A stretch of 39,831 bases of DNA from OMOG01 sp041485845 (lineage in GTDB: Bacteria > Acidobacteriota > Terriglobia > Bryobacterales > Bryobacteraceae): contig JBGPKH010000005.1 of assembly GCA_041485845.1 (NCBI GenBank), forward strand, positions 1 to 39,831, written 5' to 3'. Positions 7,702-16,176 of the stretch are shown piece after piece (position 1 is the stretch's first letter; every line of letters starts with the position of its first letter). The position numbers were made by a program, and so were the translations under genes. The notes below the pieces were generated by a model. That model had not been told where the DNA came from. It did not search any database and saw only the letters and a program-made list of their open reading frames with translations.

Positions 7702-8626
7702 TGGGCAGGAAGGCGTCCTCCAACGGCGCACTGTAGGGGACGGGCGTATCGGGTGCGGTGACCCGCACGACGGGACCGTCCAGATATTCGAAAACGTTCT
7801 CCGTGATGGTGGCTGCCAGTTCGCCGGCCATGCCGCCGGTGCGCGTGTCCTCGTGCAGCAGAAGAACCTTCGAGGTCTTCTTGACGCTCTCGCAGACGGT
7901 TTCGCGATCGAGCGGCAGCAGCGTGCGCAAGTCCACCACCTCGACGGAGATCCCTGCTTCGGCAAGTTTGCCGGCGGCATCGAGCGCCACCCAGACCATG
8001 GCGCCATAGGTGACGATGCTCAGGTCCCGTCCCTCGCGCACTACTTTGGCTTTGCCGATGGGCACCGTGTACTCTTCGGCCGGCAGGTCCTCCTTGATGC
8101 GGCGGTAAAGGCCCTTGTGCTCGAAGTAGAGCACCGGATCGTTGTCGCGGATGGCGGACTTGATGAGACCTTTGGCGTCGTACGCGGTGGCGGGGCAGAC
8201 TACTTTAAGCCCCGGGGTGCGGACGAACCACATCTCGGGATTCTGCGAGTGGAAAGGGCCGCCATGAATTCCGCCGCCGGAGGGCGACCGAATCACGATG
8301 GGCACGGGCGCGCCCCAACGATAGCGGCTCTTAGCGGCAAAGTTGACGATCTGGTCGAATCCGCAGGAGATGAAATCGGCGAACTGCATTTCCGCCACCG
8401 GCCGCAGTCCCATGTACGACGCACCGATGGCCGCGCCCACGATGGCGGCCTCGGAAATGGGTGTGTCCACTACGCGGCGCTCGCCAAATTCCTCGAGAAA
8501 ACCGGCGGTCACTTTGAACGCGCCGCCGTACACCCCGATGTCTTCGCCCAGCAGGAACACATTGGGATCGCGCTGCATCTCTTCCCAGAGACCCTCGCGG
8601 ATGGCTTCGAGGTACGTGGTGGGCAT
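7655..8626 (-). CDS. 2-oxoacid (pyruvate/branched-chain) dehydrogenase E1 beta subunit
   Basis: The 323-residue protein is the transketolase-like pyrimidine-binding and C-terminal half of an alpha2-beta2 E1. Key segments are LGEDIGVYGGAFKVT (residues 26-40), DTPISEAAIVGAAIGA (54-69), and HLGGPFHSQNP-like GIHGGPFHSQNPE in the middle. The C-terminal domain includes LLHEDTRTGG and TAPDTPVPYSAPLEDAFLP. It forms the thiamin-diphosphate site together with E1 alpha, whose stop lies 2 bp upstream of this ATG. No E2 or E3 gene is nearby, so whether it acts on pyruvate, acetoin or branched-chain 2-oxoacids cannot be told from context. The ATG is set by the conserved MPTTYLEAIREG start. Confidence 0.93.
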   Translation of the reverse strand: MPTTYLEAIREGLWEEMQRDPNVFLLGEDIGVYGGAFKVTAGFLEEFGERRVVDTPISEAAIVGAAIGASYMGLRPVAEMQFADFISCGFDQIVNFAAKSRYRWGAPVPIVIRSPSGGGIHGGPFHSQNPEMWFVRTPGLKVVCPATAYDAKGLIKSAIRDNDPVLYFEHKGLYRRIKEDLPAEEYTVPIGKAKVVREGRDLSIVTYGAMVWVALDAAGKLAEAGISVEVVDLRTLLPLDRETVCESVKKTSKVLLLHEDTRTGGMAGELAATITENVFEYLDGPVVRVTAPDTPVPYSAPLEDAFLPNADKVIEKARWLYRY

Positions 8627-8628
8627 GA

Positions 8629-9639
8629 TTACTGGCTTTCGTACACGTCGTCGAGCAGAGTGGCGGGGTCGGGGTAGGGGCTCTGTTCGGCCCACGCGAC
8701 GGCTTCGTCTACCTCTGCCCGGATTTTCGCGTGTGTTTTGTCGATGTCGGCCTGGCTTGCCCAGCCCTTCTCCAGCATCTTGGTCTGGAGGCGCGTGATG
8801 GGGTCGAGCTTGTCCCACTCGTCGAAGAGGCCCTTGGGAACATAGTGTGCGGCGTCGTGCGCCGAGTGTCCGGTCATGCGGAAGGTCTTGCACTCGAGCA
8901 GATACGGGCCGGCGCCGGAACGGGCGTGAGCCAGGGCGCGCCCGGTGGCGGCGTGCACCGCCAGCACGTCGTTGCCATCCACGATCTCGGCGGGCATGTT
9001 GTAGGCCGCGCCGCGATCGGCAACGTTGGCGCAGGCCATCTGCGCGCTCAGGGGCGTGGAGTAGGCGTACTGGTTGTTGTTGCAGATGAAAACCACCGGG
9101 AGTTTCTGCACGGAGGCGAGGTTGACACCCTCGTGCCAGTCGCCGCGGCTGGTGGCGCCGTCGCCGAAATAGCTGAAGGCCACGCCGTTCTTGCCCTGGT
9201 AGCGCATGGCCAGGGCGGCGCCGGCGGCCACGGGAACGGTGGCGGCGAGCGCGCTGATGATGGACACCAGTTTGAGACCCAGGTCGCCCATGTGCATGTT
9301 GCCCTCGCGCCCGCGCGTAGGGCCGTCGACGCGGCCCATGTACTGGGCAAAGATGCGGCGCGGCGGTATGCCGCGAATGAGAAACGCCGCCATGTCGCGG
9401 TGCGAGGGGAAGAGCATGTCGTCGGGACCGGCCAGCAGCGCGCTGCCAACGGGGATGGCCTCCTGCCCGCGGCCCACGTAGACGCCCCCCAGGATCTTGC
9501 CCTGGCGGTAGAGCTTGCGTTCGATGCGGTCTTCCATCTCACGCATCAGGGACATGTAGTACAGACACTGGTGCGCCAGTTCGGCCGGCTCGCCGGCGGC
9601 TTGTTCTTGGTACGGAGTGATGGCGTGCACCGCGCTCAT
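8629..9639 (-). CDS. 2-oxoacid (pyruvate/branched-chain) dehydrogenase E1 alpha subunit
   Basis: This is a 336-residue E1 alpha. The thiamin-diphosphate motif runs from GDG (159-161) to NNN (187-189). Other conserved parts are YRQGKILGGVYVGRGQEA (44-61), LFPSHRDMAAFLIRG (76-90) and GREGNMHMGD (110-119). The TGHSAHDAA segment is the phosphorylation-loop region of the family. It is the first gene of a minus-strand operon with E1 beta and the ceramidase-like gene. A GAGGG ribosome site precedes the ATG by 7 bases, and a minus-10-like TATACT lies at 9674-9679. The catalysed step is thiamin-dependent decarboxylation of a 2-oxoacid and transfer to the lipoyl group of an E2 encoded elsewhere. Confidence 0.94.
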   Translation of the reverse strand: MSAVHAITPYQEQAAGEPAELAHQCLYYMSLMREMEDRIERKLYRQGKILGGVYVGRGQEAIPVGSALLAGPDDMLFPSHRDMAAFLIRGIPPRRIFAQYMGRVDGPTRGREGNMHMGDLGLKLVSIISALAATVPVAAGAALAMRYQGKNGVAFSYFGDGATSRGDWHEGVNLASVQKLPVVFICNNNQYAYSTPLSAQMACANVADRGAAYNMPAEIVDGNDVLAVHAATGRALAHARSGAGPYLLECKTFRMTGHSAHDAAHYVPKGLFDEWDKLDPITRLQTKMLEKGWASQADIDKTHAKIRAEVDEAVAWAEQSPYPDPATLLDDVYESQ

Positions 9640-9673
9640 AGGTATCCCTCGCCAGTGTAAAACGGACAGTGGT

Positions 9674-9679
9674 AGTATA
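9674..9679 (-). promoter_or_regulatory. Candidate minus-10 of the E1 operon
   Basis: On the minus strand TATACT lies 34 bp upstream of the E1 alpha ATG, giving a leader of about 28 nt. No convincing minus-35 was seen. Confidence 0.4.
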
Positions 9680-9704
9680 ACGCCTTTCGCGCCGGGGTCC
9701 CGAA

Positions 9705-10244
9705 TCAGGAGAAGATGGCGTCGACCTTGAGAGCACCAGCACCAAAAAGGCGCAGGGGAATTTCCTGGCCCGCGCGGTAGGTGGTCGTGCGGCCGTCGGG
9801 GGTAGACACCTTGACCTGGCGGCGATCCGCATCCGCTACCCAGAATTCCAGGCAGCCGTGTTCCAGGCAGAGTTGCTCTTTGTCGAGTATCTCGGACATG
9901 GTGTTCGAGGGCGAAAGCACCTCAATGACCAGCTCCGGCGCGCCGTGGAGGTTGTCCTCGGGGTCGATCTGGTCCCAACGCTCCTGCGTGACCCAGGCGA
10001 CATCGGCCACGCGCAATTCGTACTCCGGGACCGCGCGGAAAGCCACTTCCCAGGAAACGTGACCGTTCCCCGCTGACGCGACTTGAAGCAATTCAACGAA
10101 TCGCTCCTGCAACTTGTGATGCTTGAACTTGGGTCTGGTCACTTGGGCCAACTCTCCGTGCCGCAACTCATAGGAAAAGGGTCCCGCCTCAGGCAGGCGG
10201 CGATACTCCTCGACGGTCATGAGACGGGTTTGGGTGACTGCCAT
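9705..10244 (-). CDS. Uma2 family (DUF820) putative endonuclease
   Basis: The 179-residue protein matches the Uma2/DUF820 fold of the PD-(D/E)XK superfamily. It starts with MTVEEYRRLPE, then ELRHGEL (26-32), and has the catalytic-type Asp in VADVAWV (79-85) followed by ELVIEVLSPSN (104-114) with the two acidic positions E104 and E108. The closing FWVADADRRQVKV strand is also typical. Uma2 genes are abundant in Acidobacteriota, Cyanobacteria and Chloroflexi, and their biological role is not known. The gene is monocistronic and divergent from the small ORF at 10334. Confidence 0.92.
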   Translation of the reverse strand: MAVTQTRLMTVEEYRRLPEAGPFSYELRHGELAQVTRPKFKHHKLQERFVELLQVASAGNGHVSWEVAFRAVPEYELRVADVAWVTQERWDQIDPEDNLHGAPELVIEVLSPSNTMSEILDKEQLCLEHGCLEFWVADADRRQVKVSTPDGRTTTYRAGQEIPLRLFGAGALKVDAIFS

Positions 10245-10265
10245 AAGCGCGATCTCTCGACATCG

Positions 10266-10271
10266 ATTATA
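10266..10271 (-). promoter_or_regulatory. Candidate minus-10 (TATAAT) of the Uma2 gene
   Basis: A perfect TATAAT on the minus strand lies 21 bp upstream of the Uma2 ATG at 10244, giving a short leader of about 15 nt. Confidence 0.5.
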
Positions 10272-10283
10272 GCGCCCGCTTCC

Positions 10284-10292
10284 TGGTACAAT
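10284..10292 (+). promoter_or_regulatory. Candidate extended minus-10 for the 10334 transcript
   Basis: TGGTACAAT fits an extended minus-10 (TGn + TACAAT) on the plus strand, 41 bp upstream of the ATG at 10334. It supports transcription of the small ORF and the membrane protein behind it. Confidence 0.45.
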
Positions 10293-10333
10293 CCCATTCG
10301 GGTGCCCCGACCCGCACCCTCGGAGTTACAGCA

Positions 10334-10591
10334 ATGTCCCAGTTCCCGATCGAAACGGACCATTCCGAGTTTCGCGTGCTTCGGGCGAAGCTCGCCGCGC
10401 AGAGCCGCGTTCCCACCCACGACGAACGGTCCGGTCTGATCGCCGCTCTGGCCGAAGCGCATTTGCGCCACACCACATCGGACAAGAAGTTCCGTGATAC
10501 TCACCTGGCGGCTAGCGGCCGGCCGTGCGAGTTTCTGTACGTCGAGACCAAGCCGCCGGCGGGCCCGATCCCCGGCCATCCACCGGCCTGA
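10334..10591 (+). CDS. Small hypothetical protein, 85 aa
   Basis: I do not recognise this gene. The 85-residue product is hydrophilic in its first two thirds (MSQFPIETDHSEFRVLRAKL, then ERSGLIAALAEAHL) and ends in a Pro-rich tail. A GGAG lies 8 bases before the ATG and an extended minus-10 lies upstream. The stop is 16 bp before the next gene, which suggests a two-gene operon. No other frame here looks more likely. It could still be a spurious ORF in a GC-rich leader. Confidence 0.45.
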   Translation: MSQFPIETDHSEFRVLRAKLAAQSRVPTHDERSGLIAALAEAHLRHTTSDKKFRDTHLAASGRPCEFLYVETKPPAGPIPGHPPA

Positions 10592-10607
10592 AGATCCCGC
10601 ACAGGCC

Positions 10608-12596
10608 ATGCCGTATGCCCTGACGATCGTCTGTAGTTCCCTGCTGTTGTTCCTGGTGCAGCCGATCCTCGCCAAGGCAATCCTGCCGCGATTCGGAGGC
10701 TCCGCGGGCGTGTGGGTCACCTGCATGCTCTTCTTCCAGGTTGTGCTGCCGATCGGCTACCTGTACTCGTATTGGATCACGCGGCGCCTGAGCCGCAAGG
10801 CGCAGACTGTCGTACACCTGGTTCTTCTGATCGGCAGCCTCGCTGTGCTGCCGGTGCGGCCGCGGTTCGAGTGGACGCCGGCGGGGAGTCCGGTATTTTC
10901 GATCCTGTGGCTGCTGGCGACTTCCGTGGGACTGCCTTACCTTCTCCTGTCCACCACCAGTCCGCTGATGCAATCCTGGTACGCGGACTCGGACCCTGGT
11001 TTCTCCGGCTTGCGCGGGGCGCGTTTTCCCTACCGGCTCTTCGCCGTGTCGAATGCCGCCTCGCTCGCCGCATTGCTGGCCTATCCGGTAGCGGTGGAGC
11101 CGCTCCTGTCCCAAAACCAACAACTGAGCTGGTGGTCGAGTGCGTACCTTGTGTTCGTGATGCTGGCCTCCTGGTCGGCCGCGCGCAATCACCCTCGCAA
11201 GATGGATCCCGACGAGTATGATGCCGGGGGATACCGCCCCTTGCTCTGGATCGCCCTGGCCGCGTGCGCCTCGACGTTGTGGCTCGCCGTCGCCAACCAC
11301 TTGAGCCAGGAAGTGGCGGCCATTCCTTTTCTCTGGATACTCCCCTTGAGCCTGTATCTTCTCAGTTTCATATTGTGTTTTGAAGGAAGCGGCTGGTACC
11401 GGCGCTCGTGGTTCCGCTGGCTGCTGCCCGCCGCGTGGGTCGCGGTGTGCTACCGGCTTGCCCTGGGAGGCGCGTCCGGTGGCCTGCAATGGGAGATTCC
11501 GATACTGGCGGCCGCGCTGTTTGTGTGCTGCATGTTCTGCCACGGCGAATTGGCCGCCAGCAAGCCCGATCCCACGCAAGGACTGGCTTATTTCTACCTG
11601 ATGGTCGCGCTCGGCGGCGCGCTGGGAGCGGTGTTCGTCGGGATCGTGGCGCCCAATCTCTTCAGCACCTATATGGAGCTCCCCATCGGAATCACCGGCT
11701 GCGTCCTCCTGGCGCTGGCCCTGCTTTACGGATACACCTCGCCGCGGCGCCTGATCCGGGTGGGCCTCATGGCCGCCCTGGCTTTTGTGGTGGCCACCCG
11801 CTTCAACAGGGGCGGGCAGGACGTGGTCCGCACCCGCAATTTCTACGGAGCGATCCAAGTCAGCGACAGCGGCGCCGGGGAGATGGCCGTGCGCTCGCTG
11901 TACAACGGCAGAACGCTGCACGGCGTCCAGTTCCTTTCTCCGGCGCGCAGCCGGCTGGCGACTGCCTTCTTCAGCGCGGAATCCGGCGCAGGGCGGGTAC
12001 TCCAATCGCGCACGGTCTCCGCCCGGAGGGTGGGGATCGTCGGACTCGGTGCCGGAACGCTGGCGGCCTACGGACGGCGGGGAGATTCGTTCGTCTTTTT
12101 CGAAATCAACCCCGCCGTGATTCAAGTGGCATCGCGGTATTTCCGATTCCTCGCGGAGTCCGAGGCCCAGACGGCTGTAATGCTGAGCGATGGACGGCTG
12201 GCGATCGAGCGGGAGCCGGAGAACAGCTTCGATGTCATCGTGGTGGATGCCTTCTCCGACGATTCCATCCCGGTTCACCTGCTGACGATAGAGGCATTCC
12301 ACGCTTACTTTGACCATCTGCGTCCGGGAGGACTGCTGGCCGTCCACATCACGAACCGTTACCTCGATCTGTATCCGGTCGTGGATGCGGCAGCGCGGGG
12401 CCTTGGGAAAAAACTTCTGTTGATACACAACGCGCCGGATCCAACGCGGCAGGTGTCCTTGGCCGATTGGGCGGTGCTGGGGGACGACGGCGCGGATGTC
12501 CGGGAACTGGCAGCGTTCGGTGTTCAATCCGCAACGCCGCGGAGGGCGCGGTTGTGGACCGATGAGTACAGCAATCTCTTTCGCGTGTTGCGGTAG
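10608..12596 (+). CDS. Fused membrane / spermidine-synthase-like protein
   Basis: The 662-residue protein has about 11 hydrophobic helices over residues 1-400, beginning MPYALTIVCSSLLLFLVQPI with the short 'FLVQP..AK..LP.FGG' segment typical of this family. The C-terminal 230 residues form a SAM/dcSAM-binding Rossmann domain: VGLGAGTLAAYG at about 479-490, FFEINP at about 498-503, SDGRLAIE, then VVDAFSDDSIPVHLL. These proteins are annotated as fused MFS/spermidine synthase, but most are unlikely to make spermidine and their substrates are unknown. The motif DAFSDDSIP replaces the D-x-x-D-P polyamine loop of true spermidine synthases. The ATG at 10608 is used because the upstream 38 codons overlap the small ORF in another frame. 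Confidence 0.85.
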   Translation: MPYALTIVCSSLLLFLVQPILAKAILPRFGGSAGVWVTCMLFFQVVLPIGYLYSYWITRRLSRKAQTVVHLVLLIGSLAVLPVRPRFEWTPAGSPVFSILWLLATSVGLPYLLLSTTSPLMQSWYADSDPGFSGLRGARFPYRLFAVSNAASLAALLAYPVAVEPLLSQNQQLSWWSSAYLVFVMLASWSAARNHPRKMDPDEYDAGGYRPLLWIALAACASTLWLAVANHLSQEVAAIPFLWILPLSLYLLSFILCFEGSGWYRRSWFRWLLPAAWVAVCYRLALGGASGGLQWEIPILAAALFVCCMFCHGELAASKPDPTQGLAYFYLMVALGGALGAVFVGIVAPNLFSTYMELPIGITGCVLLALALLYGYTSPRRLIRVGLMAALAFVVATRFNRGGQDVVRTRNFYGAIQVSDSGAGEMAVRSLYNGRTLHGVQFLSPARSRLATAFFSAESGAGRVLQSRTVSARRVGIVGLGAGTLAAYGRRGDSFVFFEINPAVIQVASRYFRFLAESEAQTAVMLSDGRLAIEREPENSFDVIVVDAFSDDSIPVHLLTIEAFHAYFDHLRPGGLLAVHITNRYLDLYPVVDAAARGLGKKLLLIHNAPDPTRQVSLADWAVLGDDGADVRELAAFGVQSATPRRARLWTDEYSNLFRVLR

Positions 12597-12651
12597 GCCG
12601 GCGAGCATCGATCGCGGGCGTGATACCGTGATGTGAGGGCCGCCCGATTCC

Positions 12652-15600
12652 ATGCCTCGCAAGACCAGGAAACATCCTACCAGCGTTCGCCCCTCGACTG
12701 CTCTTTCGGCCGCACCAGGCAGTCACCGGCCCGCATCGCCCCCGCGGGGCGTGGAATCCGCGCCGGCCCCCATCTTCCAACCTCCCGCAGAATTCGCCGC
12801 AGTCTGGCGAAAACACCGGCGGGAGCTCGTGCTCGTCTCCCTTTGCCTGATTGCCTTGACCTTTCTGCTCTACGCCCGGGCTGCGGGCTACGGCTTTGCC
12901 GATGTGGACGATCCTGCATTGATTTCCGCGAACCCCCATGTGAGAGACGGATTTGCGCCGGGCGCGATCGGGTGGGCCTTCACCGAGACCGGGACGTTTT
13001 ATTGGGAGCCGCTCACTTTTCTGTCGCACATGCTGGATTGCGAGTTGTTCGGCCTCAACGCGGGCCGCCATCACCTGGTGAGTATCGGCCTGCACGGGCT
13101 GAATGCCGTGCTGCTGTTCCTGATGCTTCTCTATCTGACGGGCGCCGTGTGGCGATGCGCGTTTGTGGCCGCGCTGTTTGCCTTGCATCCGCTGCGCGTC
13201 GAATCGGTCGTGTGGCTGGCGGAACGGCGGGACGTCTTGAGCGGCCTGTTCTCGATCGCGACCCTGTGGGCCTATGCCTGGTATGCACAGCGGCCGGACT
13301 CCCGGAAGCGCTACGCCGCGGTGTTCGCCACGTTCTGGCTGGCGCTGATGTCCAAGCCCATGGCGGTCACGCTGCCGGGCGTGATGCTGCTGCTCGACTA
13401 TTGGCCGTTGCAGCGTTTCCGCAGGGAGACGGCGCTCCGGCTTCTCATCGAAAAAATCCCGCTCTTCGCGTCAGCCGCGATCGCTTCGGCGATCACTATC
13501 GCGGGCAACTCCGGACAGGCCGTCCCGTTCGGCATGCTGACGTTGAATGCGCGGATCGTCAGCGCCTGCGCTGCGTACGTCGCTTATCTGGGTAAGCTGG
13601 TCTGGCCCCTCTCGTTGGCCATCTTCTATCCTCATGCCGCTCCCAGCGGGATCCGCGCGGCCATCGCCGGATTTGTCTTTGTCCTGTTGTCGGCGATTGC
13701 CGTGCGCAATGTCCGGCGACGGCCGTGGTTCTTCGCCGGCTGGATGTGGATGCTCATCACCATGCTGCCGGTCATCGGGCTGGTACAGGTGGGCGGGCAG
13801 TTCATTGCCGATCGTTTCACGTACCTCCCTCTCATCGGGCCGTCGATCGCGCTGGTGTGGCTGGTCTCGGAATGGCTCGAGCGGCAGCCGCGTCTGCGGC
13901 CCGCATGCATGGCAGCCGGAGCGGCCCTGCTGGCGCTTTTGAGTCTTCTTTCCTGGCGCCAGGTCGGTTATTGGGCGGACGACTTCACCCGATACCGCCA
14001 CACCATCGCGGTGACCGGGGACAACGAACGCATGATGTACACGTTCGCCAACCTGCTGGCCAGGAGCGGGCATCTCGACGAGGCGGTGCAGAATTATCGC
14101 GCGGCCATCCGCCTGCAGCCGCGGCGCGCAGACGATCGCGAAGGGCTGGCGGCGGCGCTGGCCAAGCAGGGGCTCCAGGCTGAGGCGATCGAGGAGTATC
14201 GCCAGGCGATCCGGCTGGAACCGGAGAACGTCACCGCGTTGAAAGACCTGAGCATGGCTTTGATTCGCGCCGGTTCCTATGAGGAGGCGGCCACCCATCT
14301 GCGAACCGCGTCGCGCGCCGCGCCCAACGACCCCACCATCAACCAACTTTTGCAAGTTGCGACGATGCTGCACCCCTCGAAAGCATCCGAGCCAGAGGTT
14401 AACCTCGAAGACGGCAAACAGGCGCAGCAGGGCATGCCGCTGGTCCAGGACCCCGTCTTGCATTCCATGACCGTGGACCAGTCGCTCGAATGCGGCGTGC
14501 TGCTCGGGTTCGTGGTAATCGCGTTCTTGTGGCCCGCGCTGGGCAAGCGGGCTTTTGGATGGATGGATCGCAAGCTGGCGCTGCTGGCCCGAAAGCCGGT
14601 GCGAGCGATGATCGTGGCGGCATTGCTGCCCATGGGCGTGCGGCTTCTTTTGATTCCGGTCTACCCGATTCCGGAGCCGGTCATCGCCGACGAGTTCGGC
14701 TACCTCCTCCTGGGGGACACCTTCGCTTCGGGGCGGCTGGCAAACCCGCCGCACCCCATGGGCGAACACTTCGAATCCATCTACATTTTGCAGAATCCGA
14801 GCTACACATCCTATTATCCCGTCGGGCAGGGGCTGTGCCTGGCGGCGGCCATGGCGCTGGGACTGAATCCGTGGTTTGGCGTGTGGCTGAGCGTCGGGTT
14901 GATGTGCGCCGCGCTCTATTGGATGCTCGCCGGCTGGATGCCTCCGCGCTGGGCGCTGCTCGGCGCCCTCCTGGCGGGCGTGCGGCTCTCGGTTCTGAGC
15001 CATTGGATGAATTCGTTTTGGGGAGGCGCGGTGCCGGCGATCGGCGGGGCGCTGGTTTTGGGTGCGCTGCCGCGCATTCTTCGCGCGCAGCGCGCCCGCG
15101 ATTCTGCGCTGCTCGGGCTGGGGCTGGCGATCCTGGGCCAGACACGGCCCTACGAGGGGCTTCTGCTTTCCATCCCGGTGGGCATCGCCCTGCTGATCTG
15201 GTTCGTTCGCACCCCCACAGCGAACTGGAGACTACGTGCTGCGCGCGTGGCTCTGCCGCTCGCGGGTGTGCTGCTGTGCTTCCTCGCGTTCACGGCGTAT
15301 TACGACTGGCGCGTCACTGGGAATCCGTTGCAACTACCCTACCAGCTCTATCGGAAGCTCTACGGCGTTCCTCAATCCTTCTACTGGCAGCATCCCCTGC
15401 CGCCGGGCAACAGCGGCAAACTGCCGGAACTTGCACAGAACTACATCACGCAGCTCGATCGACATAATGCCGGACTTTCCTGGTCGAGACTGCCCACGCA
15501 AGCCGCTCTGAAGCTGCAAACCTTCTGGATGTTTTATTTGCAGCCGGTGTGGACCTTGCCGCTTCTGGCATTGCCCTGGCTGCTTCGCAATCGACGGTCG

Positions 15601-16128
15601 CGGTTCCTGTCGATCGCGGTCGCCTTCGTCATGGCTGGGGTAGCGTTGTATCCCTTCTTCTATCCGCACTATCTCGCGCCCCTGTGCGGCGCGCTCCTGG
15701 CGATCGTGGTGGGCGGCATTCGCCGTCTGCGATTATGGCGATGGCGGAATCGTCCGCTTGGCGCGTGGCTGGCGTGCGGCGTGGTTTCTCTGAGCGCGCT
15801 GGGTCTGCTGATCTCGCCGGCCGGCTCGGACATGCAACCCGAGGGTCTGGTCTATTCGCGGACGCCTCGCACCAGGGTCCTTCGGAAACTGGAGGAGCGC
15901 GGCGGCAAACACCTCGTGATCGTGCATTACGGCCCGCAGCACGTTTTTCATTACAGCGTGATATACAACGACGCCGATATCGACAACTCGAGCGTGGTCT
16001 GGGCGCGTGACTTGGGCGCGGACAAGAACGACGAGCTGGTCCGCTACTTTCGAGATCGGACCGTCTGGACCTACGATCCCGACAAGTTCCCGATCCATTT
16101 GCTGCCGTACGGGAGCCCCGCCCGTTAG
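12652..16128 (+). CDS. GT-C glycosyltransferase + TPR + second GT-C fusion protein
   Basis: This single uninterrupted 1158-residue frame has three parts. Residues 45-450 are a TMTC/PMT-like GT-C membrane enzyme: a VDDP acidic motif at about 84-87 in the first loop and HPLRVESVVWLAERRDVLSG at 179-198. Residues 463-580 are TPR repeats (DEAVQNYRAAIRLQP, AEAIEEYRQAIRLEP). Residues 605-1158 are a second GT-C-type membrane protein, with ADEFGYLLLGDTF at 679-691 (acidic D680-E681), HPMGEHFESIY, and NSFWGGAVPA in a helix-loop. Such enzymes normally use polyprenyl-phosphate sugars and act on the outer face of the inner membrane. In the relatives I know, the TMTC-TPR and second GT-C parts are separate genes, so this fusion is unusual. 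Acceptor and sugar are unknown. Confidence 0.82.
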   Translation: MPRKTRKHPTSVRPSTALSAAPGSHRPASPPRGVESAPAPIFQPPAEFAAVWRKHRRELVLVSLCLIALTFLLYARAAGYGFADVDDPALISANPHVRDGFAPGAIGWAFTETGTFYWEPLTFLSHMLDCELFGLNAGRHHLVSIGLHGLNAVLLFLMLLYLTGAVWRCAFVAALFALHPLRVESVVWLAERRDVLSGLFSIATLWAYAWYAQRPDSRKRYAAVFATFWLALMSKPMAVTLPGVMLLLDYWPLQRFRRETALRLLIEKIPLFASAAIASAITIAGNSGQAVPFGMLTLNARIVSACAAYVAYLGKLVWPLSLAIFYPHAAPSGIRAAIAGFVFVLLSAIAVRNVRRRPWFFAGWMWMLITMLPVIGLVQVGGQFIADRFTYLPLIGPSIALVWLVSEWLERQPRLRPACMAAGAALLALLSLLSWRQVGYWADDFTRYRHTIAVTGDNERMMYTFANLLARSGHLDEAVQNYRAAIRLQPRRADDREGLAAALAKQGLQAEAIEEYRQAIRLEPENVTALKDLSMALIRAGSYEEAATHLRTASRAAPNDPTINQLLQVATMLHPSKASEPEVNLEDGKQAQQGMPLVQDPVLHSMTVDQSLECGVLLGFVVIAFLWPALGKRAFGWMDRKLALLARKPVRAMIVAALLPMGVRLLLIPVYPIPEPVIADEFGYLLLGDTFASGRLANPPHPMGEHFESIYILQNPSYTSYYPVGQGLCLAAAMALGLNPWFGVWLSVGLMCAALYWMLAGWMPPRWALLGALLAGVRLSVLSHWMNSFWGGAVPAIGGALVLGALPRILRAQRARDSALLGLGLAILGQTRPYEGLLLSIPVGIALLIWFVRTPTANWRLRAARVALPLAGVLLCFLAFTAYYDWRVTGNPLQLPYQLYRKLYGVPQSFYWQHPLPPGNSGKLPELAQNYITQLDRHNAGLSWSRLPTQAALKLQTFWMFYLQPVWTLPLLALPWLLRNRRSRFLSIAVAFVMAGVALYPFFYPHYLAPLCGALLAIVVGGIRRLRLWRWRNRPLGAWLACGVVSLSALGLLISPAGSDMQPEGLVYSRTPRTRVLRKLEERGGKHLVIVHYGPQHVFHYSVIYNDADIDNSSVVWARDLGADKNDELVRYFRDRTVWTYDPDKFPIHLLPYGSPAR

Positions 16129-16176
16129 TTCCGCGTCGCCAACAGAGCCGCGGCCGAAGGAAGCGGTGCTTGCCGG

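Noticed and set aside
6979..9704. A full pyruvate dehydrogenase operon
   Set aside because: No E2 (lipoyl, acyltransferase) or E3 gene is in the window, so only E1 can be claimed.
10512..12662. Long open frame of over 700 codons on the minus strand
   Set aside because: It is antisense to the spermidine-synthase-like gene, low in hydrophobic order and rich in His/Arg/Gln; no motif was found.
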